From: Flavobacterium sp. J27
Lineage (GTDB): Bacteria; Bacteroidota; Bacteroidia; Flavobacteriales; Flavobacteriaceae
Direction: 5' to 3'
DNA: 64,000 bases
Assembly (NCBI RefSeq): GCF_004303025.1
Contig: NZ_PJQW01000003.1
Span: 62,001-126,000, forward strand
In this document: positions 15,963-23,508 of the stretch, piece after piece
How the letters are laid out: each line of letters starts with the position of its first letter
Position numbering within the stretch: the stretch's first letter is position 1
Translations under genes and position numbers: made by a program
The notes under the pieces: model-generated
The model's database searches: none
What the model was told of the DNA's origin: nothing
The model's input: only the letters and a program-made list of their open reading frames with translations

Positions 15963-16462
15963 ACTTAAAAAGAAAGCTAAAAAGAGAATCATGAAATTTT
16001 ACAAAAAATAGGCAGTTTGTAATCATTTTTGATACTATAATTAAGAATAGTTACCAATTTATAGAAAGACCTTTCTTTAGTAGATTTATGGCGAAATGAA
16101 TAGTCATAAATTAAGATAAAAAGTAAATCTAGGAGTGTTATTTCAGGTCTTTTTGCAAAAGAATTTACCTATACTGAAAAAACGAAAATAATTTTAGGAT
16201 GTCTAATGGATAAAGAAGTTAAAGGGTATTTTCTTAAAAAAGGATATACTTATGTCGCTATTATGAATACTAATTTATCGTCTTTTAATATCCAATTAAT
16301 TTTTATGGAGTACGCAATTCATTATGAAGAAATTCCAAATTAGTAATTCAAATCACTTTAATTAATTTATTAGCAAGAATTTTGCGGCTATTTTTTACTG
16401 TCTGTATTTTTTTTGTGTTTTTACTCCTGCTTTTTTTCATCATTTTGGTAATCTGAGAGATT
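15963..16462. other. Decayed intergenic stretch with unanchored coding fragments
   Basis: No intact gene is seen. A + frame from about 16110 to the stop at 16341-16343 reads coding-like text (GLFAKEFTYTEKTKIILG, KGYFLKKGYTYVAIMN, FMEYAIHYEEIPN) but lacks a convincing start. A second frame around 16375-16520 reads FFHHFGNLRDYEVFQPNG and TPVFEINEEF and is cut off where the SDR relic begins. I recognise neither. They look like remnants of two unrelated genes, consistent with deletion scars rather than regulatory DNA. Confidence 0.5.
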
Positions 16463-16813
16463 ATGAAGTATTTCAACCTAATGGAACTCCTGTTTTTGAA
16501 ATCAATGAGGAATTTAACAGAGGCATTATTTGCAGAAACCAATGCAATAGGAATAAAATCTACAGTAATATATCCTGGAGCTTTTAGAACTAATTTTTTA
16601 AATGATACGTCTCTTAAAACACCCTCTCATTTAATTGAGGATTATGAAGCGGCAAGAATTTCACAAAAATATTATCAAAATGAGCTGAACGGCAATCAAC
16701 AAGGTGATCCTGAAAAATTTGCAGAGGTAATTATTGAGATAGCAAAGAGCAATAATCCACCGTTACATTTATTTATGGGTAGAGATGCTTATAATGCGTC
16801 TTATAAAAAATAG
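16463..16813 (+). pseudogene. C-terminal relic of a short-chain dehydrogenase
   Basis: The frame encodes only the last ~95 residues of an SDR: RNLTEALFAETNAIGIKSTV, IYPGAFRTNFL, GNQQGDPEKFAEVIIEIAKS, NNPPLHLFMGRDAYNAS. This aligns by eye with the end of the intact SDR encoded at 23509 (LTEALAAEVGSLGIHATVVY, YPGYFRTNFLDN, GNQTGNPDKAADVFIAISK, PPLHLFLGSDSY). The cofactor loop, NNAG and YxxxK parts are absent, so it cannot be an active reductase. The ATG at 16463 lies inside unrelated upstream sequence. It is best read as a truncated duplicate left by deletion. Confidence 0.8.
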
Positions 16814-16982
16814 AAAAAGTAAAATCAGATTTGGAAAAATGGAAAGAGATAACTCATTCCACATCTTTTGAACAAGACTAACAAACCATCATTGTAATGT
16901 TTGTTTTTGATGGAATTCCGTTGAAATGAAGTTAAAAATAATTTCTATTTTTAGTATATTTATACTTATTTAAAAGTGCAAA

Positions 16983-17570
16983 ATGGAAACAAAGCTATTA
17001 CAAAATGTAAAAAAGCATATTCAACTTTCTGAAGAAGAAGAAACCTATTTTGTAAGTTATTTTAAGCCAATTTCAATTCAAAAAAAAGATTTTTTATTGC
17101 GAGAGGGCGAAATCTGTAAATTCGAAGGATTTGTAACCAAAGGCTTGTTTAAAGTATGCCATTATGATGAGAAAGGACTTGAGAAAATAATTTCATTTCC
17201 AAGAGAAGATTGGTGGGTGGGCGATATTGATAGTTTTACGAATCAAAAACCGTCTTCCTATTTTATCCAAGCATTGGAAGATGCTGAGGTTTTACTTATT
17301 AGTAGAGAGGATAAAGAAAATTTATATGTTAATCTGCCCAAGGTTGAAAAATTGTTTCGTATTATGGGACAAAAAGCTTTGATTGCTTTACAAAGAAGAA
17401 TGTCCGAAAATCTTAGGAAACCTGCTGAAGAACGATATAGCGATTTTCTTGAAAAATATCCACAATTACTACAACGACTTACGAATCTTCAAATAGCTGC
17501 TTATTTGGGTGTTTCACATGAATTACTAAGTAAAATTAGAAAAAAGATTGTGTCTAAAAAGATAATTTAA
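16983..17570 (+). CDS. Crp/Fnr-family transcriptional regulator
   Basis: A 195-residue regulator with an N-terminal cyclic-nucleotide-binding-like beta roll (FLLREGEICKFEGFVTKGLF, FPREDWWVGDIDSFTNQKPS, YFIQALEDAEVLLIS) and a C-terminal helix-turn-helix (LTNLQIAAYLGVSHELLSKI). The strict cyclic-AMP-binding Arg motif is not obvious, as in many Bacteroidota members that bind other effectors. It precedes the MBL-fold gene on the same strand and may activate it; relatives often control stress or detoxification genes. No iron-sulfur Cys cluster of the FNR type is visible. Confidence 0.9.
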   Translation: METKLLQNVKKHIQLSEEEETYFVSYFKPISIQKKDFLLREGEICKFEGFVTKGLFKVCHYDEKGLEKIISFPREDWWVGDIDSFTNQKPSSYFIQALEDAEVLLISREDKENLYVNLPKVEKLFRIMGQKALIALQRRMSENLRKPAEERYSDFLEKYPQLLQRLTNLQIAAYLGVSHELLSKIRKKIVSKKII

Positions 17571-17651
17571 GATTGAATTTATTGAAGTTTTTCAATGTTT
17601 TTGGATTTTGATAGTCAGAACTTTGTACCATCAATTTCTAAAAAAATAAGA

Positions 17652-18548
17652 ATGAAAACTATTTTAAAAATTATTTTAATAACATTATCTTTTATAGTTA
17701 TGGATTTACAAGCACAAAATTTTAAAAGTATTGTTGCAGGTGATATAACATTAAATGTATATTATGCTGCACCATCTAGTTTCGGTGTTACTTCGGTAAT
17801 TATTTCTGGACAAAATGAAGCTGTTTTAATTGATGCTCAATTTACATTGGCTGATGCCGAAAATGTAGCACAAGAAATTAAAAAATCTGGAAAAAAGCTA
17901 ACGACGATTTTTATAAGTCACGGTGACCCAGATTTTTATTTTGGATTAGAAGTATTTAAAAGACATTTTCCTGAAGCGATTGTCTATGCAACAGAAGAAA
18001 CAGTGGAACATATTAAACTTACTGAGCAAAAGAAATTAGATGTTTGGGGAGCACAGGTAGGAGATGCAATTACTAAAAATGTCGTTTTGCCTCAAGTTCT
18101 AAAAGGAAATTCAATCACTTTAGAAAATAAAAAATTGGAAATTATAGGTTCTGATAATTTTGCACATCGCACTTTTGTTTGGATACCTTCTATAAAAGCA
18201 GTTGTAGGTGGAATTAATGTTTTTGGAGATACATTTCATGTTTGGATGGCAGAAGATAAGGAGTCAACGGAGAAAGATGCGAGAAAAAATTGGATCGCAG
18301 CTTTGGATAAAATTAGAAGCTTACAACCAAAAATTGTTATTCCAACACACATAGATGCAGAAGCTTCACTAGATATAAAATCAGTTACTTACACAAAAGA
18401 ATATATTTTGTTTTATAAACAAGCTTTAAAAACGAATGCTACTTCTGAAAGTTTGATAAAAACAATGCAAGAAAAATATCCAAATGCAGGTCTTTTACCC
18501 GTCTTAGAAATTGGAGCTAAAGTGAATACAGGAGAAATGAAATGGTAA
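17652..18548 (+). CDS. Exported metallo-beta-lactamase-fold protein with altered metal motif
   Basis: The start at 17652 gives 298 residues with a signal peptide (MKTILKIILITLSFIVMDLQA, then Q); an upstream ATG at 17595 would bury it. The MBL fold is indicated by AVLIDAQFTLADAENVA, TTIFISHGDPDFYFG (H90, D92, D94), GGINVFGDTFHVWMAED and PTHID. The usual HxHxDH motif reads HGDPDF here, so two of the expected histidines are replaced, and metal binding may be altered. It lies 81 bases after the Crp/Fnr gene and ends at a strong terminator. The substrate is unknown; periplasmic hydrolase activity is possible. Confidence 0.85.
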   Translation: MKTILKIILITLSFIVMDLQAQNFKSIVAGDITLNVYYAAPSSFGVTSVIISGQNEAVLIDAQFTLADAENVAQEIKKSGKKLTTIFISHGDPDFYFGLEVFKRHFPEAIVYATEETVEHIKLTEQKKLDVWGAQVGDAITKNVVLPQVLKGNSITLENKKLEIIGSDNFAHRTFVWIPSIKAVVGGINVFGDTFHVWMAEDKESTEKDARKNWIAALDKIRSLQPKIVIPTHIDAEASLDIKSVTYTKEYILFYKQALKTNATSESLIKTMQEKYPNAGLLPVLEIGAKVNTGEMKW

Positions 18549-18554
18549 TAAATT

Positions 18555-18578
18555 AAACTCGGCAATTGCCGAGTTTTT
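18555..18578 (+). terminator. Rho-independent terminator after the MBL-fold gene
   Basis: AAACTCGGCAATTGCCGAGTTT is a perfect palindromic hairpin followed by T residues, 6 bases after the stop codon. Confidence 0.85.
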
Positions 18579-18592
18579 AAATTAAATGAGAA

Positions 18593-18976
18593 ATGACAAA
18601 TTTAGAAATATTAAAAAGTACTTATGAAGGTGCTGTTGAAGAAAAAGTACTTAATCTTCAGAAACATTTAGACAAAAATGTAACTTGGAAAGAAGCAGAA
18701 GGTTTTCCTTATTCTGGTACATATATAGGCTTTGATGAAGTCGTAAAACTATTCATTCATTTAGGAAATGATTGGATAGATTATAAAATCGATGTTGAAG
18801 ATTTTGTTGTCGATGGAGATAAAATTGTAGCTTATGGGACCTATAGTGGAATAAACAAAAAAACAAATAAATCATTTGAGGCTAGGGTTGCTCATTTATT
18901 CAAATTCAAAAACGCAAAAATTATTAGTTATGAGCAATTTGTTGATAGTCAAAAAGTGATTCAAGCCATGCAATAA
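18593..18976 (+). CDS. SnoaL/NTF2-like protein
   Basis: This 127-residue protein reads as a compact SnoaL-like domain: N-terminal helix (LEILKSTYEGAVEEKVLNLQ), KHLDKNVTWKEAEGFPYSG, GFDEVVKLFIHLGNDWIDYK, IDVEDFVVDGDKIVAYGTYS, and ARVAHLFKFKNAKIISYEQF. This family often appears as ketosteroid-isomerase-like proteins of unknown substrate. It sits between two terminators, so it appears to be a one-gene unit. It shows no signal peptide. The gene is convergent with the HxlR gene at 19035. Confidence 0.8.
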   Translation: MTNLEILKSTYEGAVEEKVLNLQKHLDKNVTWKEAEGFPYSGTYIGFDEVVKLFIHLGNDWIDYKIDVEDFVVDGDKIVAYGTYSGINKKTNKSFEARVAHLFKFKNAKIISYEQFVDSQKVIQAMQ

Positions 18977-18996
18977 AACAAATAAAGTTATAATAC

Positions 18997-19028
18997 AAGC
19001 CTTTAAATTTTAATTTAAAGGCTTTTTT
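18997..19028. terminator. Bidirectional terminator between convergent genes
   Basis: AAGCCTTTAAATT and AATTTAAAGGCTT form a near-perfect stem followed by a T run. It serves the SnoaL-like gene and the opposing HxlR gene. Confidence 0.8.
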
Positions 19029-19034
19029 TAAATA

Positions 19035-19403
19035 TTAATTTTCATTTTCTAAGATAATCTGACATTTTTTAAAGGCTATATCTGGATAATTTTGAATGGT
19101 CCAGTCGCTCAAATGTTTTAAAACAGGTAAAAATGATTTTCCTTTTTCTGATAAGGAATATTCTACTCGTGGTGGAATTTCAGGAAATTTTTTTCTAATT
19201 AAAAGTCCGTCTTCTTCTAATTCTCTCAATTGGTCTGTTAAGACTTTTTTAGAAATATCTGGAAGGAAAAACAATAATTTTCCAAAACGGATACTTCCAT
19301 TCGCACATAAGTATAACAGAATTGGTTTCCATTTACTTCCAATGATATTCATAGCGTGAACCATTGAACAAAAATCATTGTTTTCAATCACCTTTCTTCC
19401 CAT
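19035..19403 (-). CDS. HxlR-family transcriptional regulator
   Basis: A 122-residue winged-helix protein with the N-terminal Cys (NNDFCSMVHAMNIIGSKWKP), ILLYLCANGSIRFGKLLFFL, PDISKKVLTDQLRELEEDGL, and EIPPRVEYSLSEKGKSFLP. It is closer to the protein encoded at 4457 (shared PPxVEY and PDI blocks) than to the pair at 9150/26105. Two GTTAC repeats lie directly upstream of its start. It is divergent from the DoxX operon at 19509, the likely regulatory target. Confidence 0.9.
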   Translation of the reverse strand: MGRKVIENNDFCSMVHAMNIIGSKWKPILLYLCANGSIRFGKLLFFLPDISKKVLTDQLRELEEDGLLIRKKFPEIPPRVEYSLSEKGKSFLPVLKHLSDWTIQNYPDIAFKKCQIILENEN

Positions 19404-19405
19404 AA

Positions 19406-19421
19406 GTTACATTTTTGTTAC
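19406..19421. promoter_or_regulatory. Two GTTAC repeats upstream of the HxlR gene
   Basis: GTTAC at 19406-19410 and 19417-19421, start-to-start 11 bases, about one helical turn, lie immediately upstream of the leftward HxlR start. They resemble the larger GTTAC array at 9503-9550. Confidence 0.45.
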
Positions 19422-19508
19422 CACTTTTTTTAGTGAAATCATATTAATTAGTTTCAAATATAAACTATTATAAGTTTATTTGCTAAACTATTTTAAAATA
19501 AATTTAAT

Positions 19509-19943
19509 ATGTGGAATAAAATTAGACATAATACTAAAGATAGTTATCGAATAGATGGCTTGATATTTAGTTTAAGAACTGGTATTGCGCTACTCATTTT
19601 TTTAAATCATGGAGTTGAAAAAATAGTCGATTTTAACGCCATGCTCATCACTTTTCCTGATCCATTAGGTATAGGAAAATTACCAAGCTTATTGTTTGCT
19701 TTTATGGCAGATGTAGTAGGTTCTGTTTTTCTTTTTTTAGGATTGCTGTTCAGATGGAGCGCGTTGTTAATAGCAAGTAATCTTTTGGTTGCTTTTTTTA
19801 TTGTACATAAAGCAAATCTAATGGAAATACATGGTGAATTAGCTTTGGTATATTTAATAATCATATTGTTTCTTTTCTTTTTTGGACCAGGCAATAGGAG
19901 TCTTGATAGTGTTTTAAAGATTAGTAACCGTAATAATAAGTAA
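19509..19943 (+). CDS. DoxX-family membrane protein
   Basis: This 144-residue inner-membrane protein has four hydrophobic segments: GIALLIFLNHGVEKI, LPSLLFAFMADVVGSVFLFLG, WSALLIASNLLVAFFIVH, and ALVYLIIILFLFFFGPG. The pattern LNHGVEKI, KLPSLLFAFMADVVGSVF and FGPGNRSLDS is typical of the DoxX family, whose members are linked to quinone or thiol redox chemistry in membranes. It is the first gene of a run of five: DoxX, SnoaL-like, nitroreductase, ABM protein and a small membrane protein, with spacings of 8 bases or less or overlaps. The divergent HxlR gene probably controls it. Confidence 0.88.
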   Translation: MWNKIRHNTKDSYRIDGLIFSLRTGIALLIFLNHGVEKIVDFNAMLITFPDPLGIGKLPSLLFAFMADVVGSVFLFLGLLFRWSALLIASNLLVAFFIVHKANLMEIHGELALVYLIIILFLFFFGPGNRSLDSVLKISNRNNK

Positions 19944-19944
19944 C

Positions 19945-20412
19945 ATGATAGCAAATTATAGTTTAGATACAATGGTAAAAGGAATTACCACTATAGAAAT
20001 GCAAACTATTTCTGAGTTTTATAAGGTATGGGAACACAAACAGTATGATGTCTTAGACACTATTTGTGTAACTAACTGGAAAGATATTCCTTTAGCTCCC
20101 AATCAAGAAGATAGCTTGGAAGGTTTTAAAAAGATTATAGAAGGTTTTACTCAAAAATTCCCTGATCTTAAAATAAATATTTTAGATGTTTTTGGAACCA
20201 ATGAACGTATTGCTGTTCGAGCTGAAATGAGCTTTACCCTTCAAAGTGAATTGTTTGGAATTCCGGCAACTCAAGAAAGAGTTATAGTCAGAATTCATGA
20301 TTTTCATTATTTACAACATGGTCAATTAACACATACTTGGCATTTAGAAGACTGGTTTGGCTTGTTAATGCAGAGTGGTGGGTTTACTTCAAAAAATAAC
20401 TTAATTAAATAG
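19945..20412 (+). CDS. SnoaL-like ester-cyclase-type protein
   Basis: A 155-residue protein starting one base after the DoxX stop. SnoaL-like elements: ISEFYKVWEHKQYDVLDTIC, GFKKIIEGFTQKFPDLKINI, IAVRAEMSFTLQSELFGIPA, ERVIVRIHDFHYLQHGQLTH and WHLEDWFGLLMQ. The His-rich C-terminal part (HDFHYLQHGQLTHTWHLEDW) resembles polyketide-cyclase-like ester cyclases, which use an acid-base pair on a small aromatic or ketone substrate. It is embedded in the five-gene redox operon. No signal peptide is visible. Confidence 0.82.
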   Translation: MIANYSLDTMVKGITTIEMQTISEFYKVWEHKQYDVLDTICVTNWKDIPLAPNQEDSLEGFKKIIEGFTQKFPDLKINILDVFGTNERIAVRAEMSFTLQSELFGIPATQERVIVRIHDFHYLQHGQLTHTWHLEDWFGLLMQSGGFTSKNNLIK

Positions 20413-20419
20413 AAATAAA

Positions 20420-21085
20420 ATGAATTTATTAGATCATCTTCAATGGCGTTATGCTACCAAAAAAATGACGGGTGAAAAAATACCACAAGAAAAAATAGAT
20501 TATATTTTAGAAGCGTCAAGATTAGCTCCTTCGTCATCTGGTTTACAACCCTATCACATTTTTGTAATTAGTAATAAAGAATTACTTGAAAAAATAAAAC
20601 CCATTGCTTTAAATCAAGGGCAAATTACAGAAGCATCTCATCTTTTAGTATTTGCAACATGGGATGGCTATTCTTTAGAAAAAATGGAAAAGGTATTTCA
20701 TAAAACTCTTTTAGAAAGAGGACTTCCCTTAGATAAAATGGACAATTACAAAAACATGATGTGGGGCATGTATGAAAAATGTACTCAAGAATGGCATATT
20801 CATCATGCAGCTAAGCAAGCTTATATTGCTGTCGCCTTGGCTCTAGTTGCTGCGGCCGAACAAAAAATTGATGCCACTCCTATGGAAGGTTTTAATCCTA
20901 TTGCCTTAGATGCGTTATTAGAACTGCAAGATAAAGGCTTGAGAAGTGCTGTTATTGTGGCACTAGGATATAGAGATGAAGCTAATGATTATTTGGTAAA
21001 ATTAAAAAAAGTACGCACTCCAAAACAAGAATTTATAACAGAAATAAAGTATAATGATAGTAGAATTAACAACCATAAGAATTAA
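20420..21085 (+). CDS. NAD(P)H-dependent nitroreductase-family oxidoreductase (paralogue A)
   Basis: This 221-residue flavin enzyme has the nitroreductase pattern: QWRYATKKMTGEKIPQEKID near the start (FMN-contacting R and K), EASRLAPSSSGLQPYHIFVI, AAKQAYIAVALALVAAAEQK, IDATPMEGFNP, and VIVALGYRDEANDYL. Such FMN enzymes reduce nitro compounds, quinones or enones. A close paralogue lies at 25368 on the minus strand. Its last 32 bases overlap the start of the ABM-domain gene. It belongs to the DoxX operon. Confidence 0.92.
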   Translation: MNLLDHLQWRYATKKMTGEKIPQEKIDYILEASRLAPSSSGLQPYHIFVISNKELLEKIKPIALNQGQITEASHLLVFATWDGYSLEKMEKVFHKTLLERGLPLDKMDNYKNMMWGMYEKCTQEWHIHHAAKQAYIAVALALVAAAEQKIDATPMEGFNPIALDALLELQDKGLRSAVIVALGYRDEANDYLVKLKKVRTPKQEFITEIKYNDSRINNHKN

Positions 21086-21350
21086 AGAAAATCATAATGT
21101 AGCTTTTGAAGCTGCATTTGAAAAAATTGAAGAAGTCTTAGCGAAAGCAGAAGGCTATCTCTCACATGAATTACAAAAAAATATTGAGAAAAGTAATCAA
21201 TATGTTGCTGTGATTCATTGGGAAAAATTAGAAGATCATACTGTAACGTTTGTACAGTCTAGTTTGTTTCAAGAATTAGGGACATTAATTGGTCCTTATT
21301 TTGAAAATGCTCCTGATGTGCAACATTATGAAATAATCCAGAAAAAATAA
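21054..21350 (+). CDS. Antibiotic-biosynthesis-monooxygenase (ABM) domain protein
   Basis: A 98-residue ferredoxin-like ABM-domain protein (MIVELTTIRIKENHNVAFEA, EEVLAKAEGYLSHELQK, YVAVIHWEKLEDHTVTFVQS, LGTLIGPYFENAPDVQHYE). The family includes quinol monooxygenases such as YgiN and heme-degrading enzymes; no clear heme-binding set is visible, so a quinol-type or unknown role is likelier. The start at 21054 fits the family N-terminus and overlaps the nitroreductase gene by 32 bases, implying tight coupling. It usually acts as a dimer. Confidence 0.85.
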   Translation: MIVELTTIRIKENHNVAFEAAFEKIEEVLAKAEGYLSHELQKNIEKSNQYVAVIHWEKLEDHTVTFVQSSLFQELGTLIGPYFENAPDVQHYEIIQKK

Positions 21351-21358
21351 ATTAAAAA

Positions 21359-21574
21359 ATGAGTACACCAAAAAAATGGAAATGGTCAATTCTTATTTGG
21401 TTAGCAATTTATCCTTTAACAACCTTTATTTTTGCTGTTCTTGGAGAATACATTATGAATATCCAATCTTTACCTCTTAGAACCTTAGTAGTAACAATAG
21501 TTGAAGTGCCTATTATGGTCTATGTGTTGCTTCCTTTTTTACAAAAAATCATGAAGAATTGGTTACAGAAATAA
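21359..21574 (+). CDS. Small two-helix membrane protein
   Basis: A 71-residue protein with two likely membrane helices (ILIWLAIYPLTTFIFAVLGEY and LRTLVVTIVEVPIMVYVLLPF) and basic ends (MSTPKKWKW, KIMKNWLQK). It starts 8 bases after the ABM gene and ends the five-gene DoxX operon. I do not recognise the family with certainty, though small membrane proteins of this type often accompany ABM-domain genes. It has no Cys residue, so it cannot carry thiol chemistry itself. Confidence 0.65.
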   Translation: MSTPKKWKWSILIWLAIYPLTTFIFAVLGEYIMNIQSLPLRTLVVTIVEVPIMVYVLLPFLQKIMKNWLQK

Positions 21575-21590
21575 ATTAAAATTGACTTTT

Positions 21591-21627
21591 AAAAAGCAAT
21601 GTAAATAATAAATTTGCATTGCTTTTT
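21591..21627. terminator. Bidirectional terminator between convergent operons
   Basis: AAAAAGCAATG and CATTGCTTTTT pair around a 15-base A/T-rich loop. It serves the DoxX operon and the opposing Fur-family gene. Confidence 0.78.
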
Positions 21628-21629
21628 AG

Positions 21630-22016
21630 TTATTTAGTATCGTTTAAACATTCTTTACAGGTTCCTACTAAAACACAATTTACTTTTTCTACTTCGTAAT
21701 TTTCTGGTATAGAAAAGTTTACAACAGAAGGAAGACACTCAATGGTTTGACATGTGGTACATCTAAAATGAAAATGATTATTTGGTAATTTGTTTTCATC
21801 ACATTTCATACATACTGCGAAATATTGTTTGCCGTCATCTGCTACTATTTTATGAACAATACCATCTTCACAAAAGCGATTTAAAATTCTGTAAATAGTG
21901 GCTCTATCTATTGTAATGTCTATTTTTTTTTCAATAGCATCATGACTCATTGCTTTTTTTGTATTTGTTAATACGCTTAAAACAACTTCTTGGCTAGGTG
22001 TATTTCTTCTTTTCAT
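21630..22016 (-). CDS. Fur-family metalloregulator
   Basis: A 128-residue Fur superfamily protein. The N-terminal winged helix (TPSQEVVLSVLTNTKKAMSH, ITIDRATIYRILNRFCEDGI) precedes a metal-binding C-terminal half with KLPNNHFHFRCTTC and VGTCKEC, i.e. the two CxxC pairs of a structural zinc site, and His residues between. Fur, Zur and PerR cannot be told apart by sequence alone. Three 7-1-7 boxes with core TGCAACTAAGTTGCA lie in the divergent space, so it likely autoregulates and controls the thioredoxin-reductase-like gene at 22160. Confidence 0.92.
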   Translation of the reverse strand: MKRRNTPSQEVVLSVLTNTKKAMSHDAIEKKIDITIDRATIYRILNRFCEDGIVHKIVADDGKQYFAVCMKCDENKLPNNHFHFRCTTCQTIECLPSVVNFSIPENYEVEKVNCVLVGTCKECLNDTK

Positions 22017-22022
22017 TGTAAA

Positions 22023-22114
22023 CGCGACTAAATTGCAATAAATTAATGCAACTAAGTTGCAATATTATAAAATTTTTTTACATTTGCAAAATCTATTAAT
22101 GCGATTAAGTTGCA
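22023..22114. promoter_or_regulatory. Three Fur-type 7-1-7 boxes
   Basis: CGCGACTAAATTGCA (22023-22037), TGCAACTAAGTTGCA (22047-22061, a perfect 7-1-7 palindrome) and TGCGATTAAGTTGCA (22100-22114). TTTG at 22083-22086 and TAAGTTGC at 22106-22113 form a plausible -33/-7 pair for the rightward gene, so box 3 covers its -7 element and the protein would repress by blocking polymerase. Confidence 0.75.
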
Positions 22115-22159
22115 TTTAATTTAGATTGAATTTTTCTTTTAACTTTTAATAAATAAAAT

Positions 22160-23068
22160 ATGAAAAATGAAAATGTATTTGATGTTATCATCATTGGAGG
22201 AAGTTATGCTGGTTTATCGGCTGCTATGGCCTTAGGACGTTCCTTGAGAAAAGTACTATTAATTGATAGTGGTTTACCTTGTAACAAACAAACACCTCAG
22301 TCGCATAACTTTATCACCTTGGACGGAGAAAAACCAGCTATTATTACTAAGAAAGCTAAGGAACAAGTGCTTCAATATAAAACGATTATATTCTATGAAG
22401 GAGTAGCTGTAAAAGGAAAAAAAGTGAAAGATTATTTTAGAATTTCAACTAATAGTTTAGAAGAATTTTATGCAAAGAAATTAATTTTTGCAACAGGTAT
22501 AAAAGACATACTGCCTACTATTAAAGGTTTTTCTGATTGCTGGGGAATATCTGTAGTGCATTGTCCGTATTGTCATGGTTATGAAATAAAAGATAAAAAA
22601 ACGGCAATTTTTGCTCAAGGTGAAAAAGCGTTTCATTTGGCGTCTTTGGTAAATAATTTAACTAAAGATGTAACGTTAATTACTTCAAATATTTCTTTAT
22701 TAGAAGACGAACAAATACAAAAATTAGAAAAACATAACATCAAAATTATTGATAAAGAGATCATAGAAGTTGTTCATCAGGTAGGATATCTAAACCAACT
22801 TATTTTTAATGATGGGAGTCAAGAAAATTTTGAAGCAGTTTATGCTGCTGTACCTTTCACACAACATTGTAGTATTCCGTTAGAACTAGGCTGTGAAATA
22901 ACTGAGATGGGACATTTAAAAGTAGATTTTTTACAAAAAACAACAATTTCAGGAGTTTTTGCTTGTGGCGACAATAGTTCTATGTTGCGATCTGTAGCTC
23001 ATGCGGTTGCTTCTGGAAATATGTGTGGAGCAATGGTAAATATGGAGTTAATTAAAGAAGAATTTTAG
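22160..23068 (+). CDS. Thioredoxin-reductase-like FAD/NAD(P) oxidoreductase
   Basis: A 302-residue two-dinucleotide-fold flavoprotein: FAD motif IIGGSYAGLSAAMALGRSLR at the N-terminus, HCPYCHGYEIK carrying the redox CxxC near residue 136, and the C-terminal FAD-binding GVFACGDNSSMLRSVAHAVA. The length and order match low-molecular-weight thioredoxin reductases; the HCPYCHGYE form is common in a subgroup of uncertain partner. The usual NADPH-domain glycine motif is weak (AIFAQGEKAFHLASL). It follows three Fur boxes, so metal or peroxide status probably controls it, and precedes an HMA-like gene by 13 bases. Confidence 0.88.
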   Translation: MKNENVFDVIIIGGSYAGLSAAMALGRSLRKVLLIDSGLPCNKQTPQSHNFITLDGEKPAIITKKAKEQVLQYKTIIFYEGVAVKGKKVKDYFRISTNSLEEFYAKKLIFATGIKDILPTIKGFSDCWGISVVHCPYCHGYEIKDKKTAIFAQGEKAFHLASLVNNLTKDVTLITSNISLLEDEQIQKLEKHNIKIIDKEIIEVVHQVGYLNQLIFNDGSQENFEAVYAAVPFTQHCSIPLELGCEITEMGHLKVDFLQKTTISGVFACGDNSSMLRSVAHAVASGNMCGAMVNMELIKEEF

Positions 23069-23081
23069 AAAATTTTAAATT

Positions 23082-23327
23082 ATGATAGAGGTTTTCATCA
23101 CAAACATAACGAAAGTATATCAAGTGAAAAATGTTATTGAAAGGATTTCCAAGAACTTTTTAGGTTTACAAATTGATTATGATTTGGATGAAACAGGACT
23201 TGTTTTTCCTTGCGGGCATACTGTACTCCGAATAGAAGGAAATAAAATTGAGTCAGAATTGATAACAATACTTGTGAACCAATTAGGCTTTGAATGCAAA
23301 ATCATGCCTGATACTATTTGTTTATAA
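23082..23327 (+). CDS. Small HMA-like protein without CxxC
   Basis: An 81-residue cytosolic protein whose order of strands and helices (MIEVFITNITKVYQVKNVIE, FLGLQIDYDLDETG, HTVLRIEGNKIES, LVNQLGFECKIMPDTICL) suggests a heavy-metal-associated ferredoxin-like fold. It lacks the metal-binding CxxC but has CGH and two C-terminal Cys residues. It follows the thioredoxin-reductase-like gene by 13 bases and is probably co-transcribed under Fur-family control. The similarly sized protein at 15714 is likely a distant relative. Confidence 0.6.
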   Translation: MIEVFITNITKVYQVKNVIERISKNFLGLQIDYDLDETGLVFPCGHTVLRIEGNKIESELITILVNQLGFECKIMPDTICL

Positions 23328-23508
23328 TTTGTATTTATGGGAAATAGAAAAACACTTAAAGACCAACAGGTATTTCTGCTAAAAAATTAAAAATAAAACT
23401 TCTTAAAATGTATTGATTAGGTTACAGGAAAGTCGGATTGGGTTACATCAATGAAAAATGATCTTAAGAAATTTGCATCATTACTTTATGAATTTAAAAA
23501 ATAAAAAA

